The position numbers and the translations under genes are program-made. The notes beneath the pieces were generated by a model. The model saw only the letters and a list, made by a program, of their open reading frames with translations, was not told the DNA's origin and did not search any database. A stretch of 64,000 nucleotides of DNA from Methanobacteriota archaeon (GTDB lineage: Archaea; Halobacteriota; Methanomicrobia; Methanomicrobiales; Methanomicrobiaceae), in contig JAENZA010000001.1 of the NCBI GenBank assembly GCA_016841485.1, forward strand, positions 120,255 through 184,254, written 5' to 3'. Positions 62,283 through 64,000 of the stretch are shown here, piece after piece; position 1 is the stretch's first letter; each line of letters begins with the position of its first letter.

Positions 62283-64000
62283 TTAAAAGAAGTCGGAAAG
62301 AGTGGTATGCGAAGGGTCCATTTCCGACCATGTCCAGCCCACCGCTTCAATAATGCGGCTTATCGGCTGCTGAATCGCCCGTTCAAGCATACGGGTAAGA
62401 TCCACTTCAAATTCAGGGGGTACCTGATCGGCATACTCAAAGCAGAGGACATCCGTCTGCGGGTACTTTGCCTTCACATTACGGATATAGACGCGCTTCG
62501 GCTTGCTCCCCGACTTAAAATCCGTTCCCAGATTGGTATTCGAGTATATGGCTCCCCGAATCTGGGCATCCTTGGTCTTATAGCTCTCCAGGGACTTGCT
62601 GATGCCCCCGGGAATACCAATATCATCGAGTGAATACCTGCCGGCCCGAAAGTTGATAATGATCCCGCCGAGGTAGTCCTTCACCTCCGTTTTTCCGGCC
62701 CCCATGAGAATCAGCTCCATCACATGTTTCTGGACTTCCTTGGTGATATGGGGGGAATCACTCCGTTTCATCTCGAAACCCACGATATCGATCTGATCCA
62801 CATCCTTCCCCTCTTTCCAGACCAGATGACCTGCATAACGCTTTTTTTTCCCTGCCTGAAAGAAGCGTTGGTAGACCTTCTCGAATTTGATGGAGAAATA
62901 ATGGGTATCGGCACCCAGGATGTCACGGGCAAAGGTTGCATAACTCTCGTTCACCTGTGCCTCGATCGCCCGTGCGCCGACAATCGTTGCATCGAGGGGC
63001 GCCTCCGGCAGCTGAACCATGCATGAATCCGTATCGCCATACAGGACGGAGTACCCCATCCCGGTGATGACGTCACGGGTGTGGGCGATAATCGCACGCC
63101 CAACGGATGTGACTGCAGAACCGATTTCACGGTCATAGAGGCGGAAGCGTGCATACCCGGACACGCCGTAATAGGTGTTCATGATGACCTTCAGGACATT
63201 CTGCTGGATGTCATAGAGCTGGTAATCCGGCGATCCGTATGAATAGCTGTCGCGCAGGGCCTTCTTCTCATCACGCTCATTCAGGAGATCGGCGATAATG
63301 CTCCGGGTAAGACCGTCGGGAGATTTCCTGAAGCGGACGCCGTTCGGGGCCCGAAGTTCACCTTTCGGATCCTTCGTCTCCATGGAGGCGTTTATGGTCA
63401 TCATGCACATGGGATAGAGGGATTTTAAATCCAGCACCACCACGTTCTCACGGACCCCGAGAGACGGTTCGAAGACCGTCGCCCCCTCAAACTCATCACC
63501 CTCGGAAAACCCCTTCGAAGGAAGGACATATCTGCCGAAGGCCTTCCTGAGGACGAAGATATCAATCACGTTGGATGAATTAAGTGTCCTGTCAAGCGGA
63601 CAGCCGACATATCGGGCGATTTCCCGATAGAATCCGATGATTTTGTTCTTGGTGTCAATGCCGACACAGAGCTCGACGTCTTTCAGATTATACTCGACGA
63701 GGAGTCCTGGATCACTTCTCCAGAGGTCGCTCAGGGTCCCGGTATAGCGCACCTTTCCCTCGCCAAGTTCATCCTCGGCAATGGCATCGAGACGATAGGA
63801 CTCCTTTCTGGCCCCCTGCATCTTTTTATAGCCGGTTAGAAGATCAAACAGCGCCCGGCCCCGAAGTGCGTTTCTGGCACCGAATCCCGGAATCCGTGAG
63901 AGGGCATCCGGGGCAAGGCCGAGTACCTCCATACGCCGGATGGTATACGTGATATCGAAGTCGACGAAGTTCCAGCCGGACAGGATGTCGGGATCCCGGT
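62283..64000 (-). CDS. polB: Family B DNA polymerase, C-terminal part (cut by window edge)
   Basis: The frame stays open to base 64000 beyond the track's internal Met at 63932, so the gene starts outside the window. About 570 residues are seen. The exonuclease motif WNFVDFDITY (Exo II) is at the edge; then polymerase motif A DLKSLYPMCM, motif B KVIMNTYYGVSGY and motif C LYGDTDSCM, and the thumb region KKKRYAGHLVW and GFEMKRSD. It is a replicative or repair polymerase of the archaeal PolB type, acting beside the euryarchaeal PolD. No intein interrupts motifs A to C. The end of the protein, HTTLSDFF, is shorter in basic residues than the PCNA-binding tails I know, but a PIP-like phenylalanine pair is present. 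Confidence 0.95.
   Translation of the reverse strand, partial: RDPDILSGWNFVDFDITYTIRRMEVLGLAPDALSRIPGFGARNALRGRALFDLLTGYKKMQGARKESYRLDAIAEDELGEGKVRYTGTLSDLWRSDPGLLVEYNLKDVELCVGIDTKNKIIGFYREIARYVGCPLDRTLNSSNVIDIFVLRKAFGRYVLPSKGFSEGDEFEGATVFEPSLGVRENVVVLDLKSLYPMCMMTINASMETKDPKGELRAPNGVRFRKSPDGLTRSIIADLLNERDEKKALRDSYSYGSPDYQLYDIQQNVLKVIMNTYYGVSGYARFRLYDREIGSAVTSVGRAIIAHTRDVITGMGYSVLYGDTDSCMVQLPEAPLDATIVGARAIEAQVNESYATFARDILGADTHYFSIKFEKVYQRFFQAGKKKRYAGHLVWKEGKDVDQIDIVGFEMKRSDSPHITKEVQKHVMELILMGAGKTEVKDYLGGIIINFRAGRYSLDDIGIPGGISKSLESYKTKDAQIRGAIYSNTNLGTDFKSGSKPKRVYIRNVKAKYPQTDVLCFEYADQVPPEFEVDLTRMLERAIQQPISRIIEAVGWTWSEMDPSHTTLSDFF

Noticed and set aside
1-64000. tRNA genes, CRISPR arrays, insertion sequences and prophage
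   Set aside because: I scanned the intergenic gaps for cloverleaf and GTTCRANYC-type T-arms, regularly spaced repeats and transposase motifs and saw none; XerA alone does not indicate a mobile element.

Overview
The window is about 64 kb of chromosome from a methanogenic euryarchaeon, most probably an order-level relative of Methanomicrobiales. The evidence is archaeal translation and SRP genes in their usual superoperon, component A2 of the methyl-coenzyme M reductase (MCR) system followed by six methanogenesis marker genes, CofD of coenzyme F420 synthesis, Cdc48, RadB, a tyrosine recombinase of the XerA type, and a form III RuBisCO. MutS and MutL, frequent in mesophilic methanogens but not in archaea generally, fit a mesophile. 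The order assignment is inference; no rRNA or mcrA lies in the window. Both ends cut genes (purN on the left, polB on the right). I found no tRNA, rRNA, CRISPR array, insertion sequence or prophage.

Layout. 1-10.5 kb is one dense plus-strand block: purN (end), RNase P component 4, a YhbY-like RNA-binding protein, S19e, PDCD5-like protein, a PP-loop ATPase, L39e, L31e, aIF6, LX, prefoldin alpha, FtsY, SRP54, TrmY, Pus10, L21e, Rpo4, a DUF655 protein and RsmA. 10.5-17.4 kb holds a HerA-like ATPase, an Mtq2/HemK2-like methyltransferase and a mutS-mutL operon. 17.7-20.1 kb is a two-gene carboxy(nor)spermidine module. 20.1-22.9 kb holds xerA, a 28-bp dif-like inverted repeat directly upstream of it, and the only long non-coding tract (about 1.5 kb, strongly C-over-G skewed). 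22.9-26.3 kb has a conserved unknown gene, a MobB-MoaE fusion and a phosphohexomutase, followed by trpF.

27.1-30.1 kb is a ubiX-ubiD-aconitase X cluster that matches the archaeal phosphomevalonate dehydratase / anhydromevalonate-phosphate decarboxylase branch. 30.1-38.7 kb carries an HD phosphohydrolase, cofD, a membrane protein, a divergent cofD paralogue, an exported protein, a large HEAT-repeat protein and a universal stress protein. 38.9-47.8 kb contains aspS plus a core MetE-type methionine synthase, a RecA-like protein with a broken Walker A, an acyl-CoA synthetase, cdc48 with two unusual insertions, larC and radB. 47.8-51 kb holds dapF and the RuBisCO / ribose-1,5-bisphosphate isomerase pair of the archaeal AMP salvage route.

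51-58.8 kb is the MCR activation locus: a soluble P-type-ATPase-like HAD protein, component A2, then markers 3, 6, 5, 15, 17 and 7 in tightly coupled order. 58.8-64 kb is looser: a carboxymuconolactone decarboxylase-like protein, a PEGA surface protein, a flavodoxin followed in tandem by a decayed flavodoxin pseudogene, a 0.7-kb gene-poor stretch and the family B DNA polymerase.

The points I find most worth a second look are the dif-like site beside xerA with the skewed non-coding tract, the second degenerate CofD, the apparent AUC and AUA start codons of pus10 and the YhbY gene, the matched insertions in the two AAA domains of Cdc48, and the tandem live/dead flavodoxins with repeated promoter-like elements between them.
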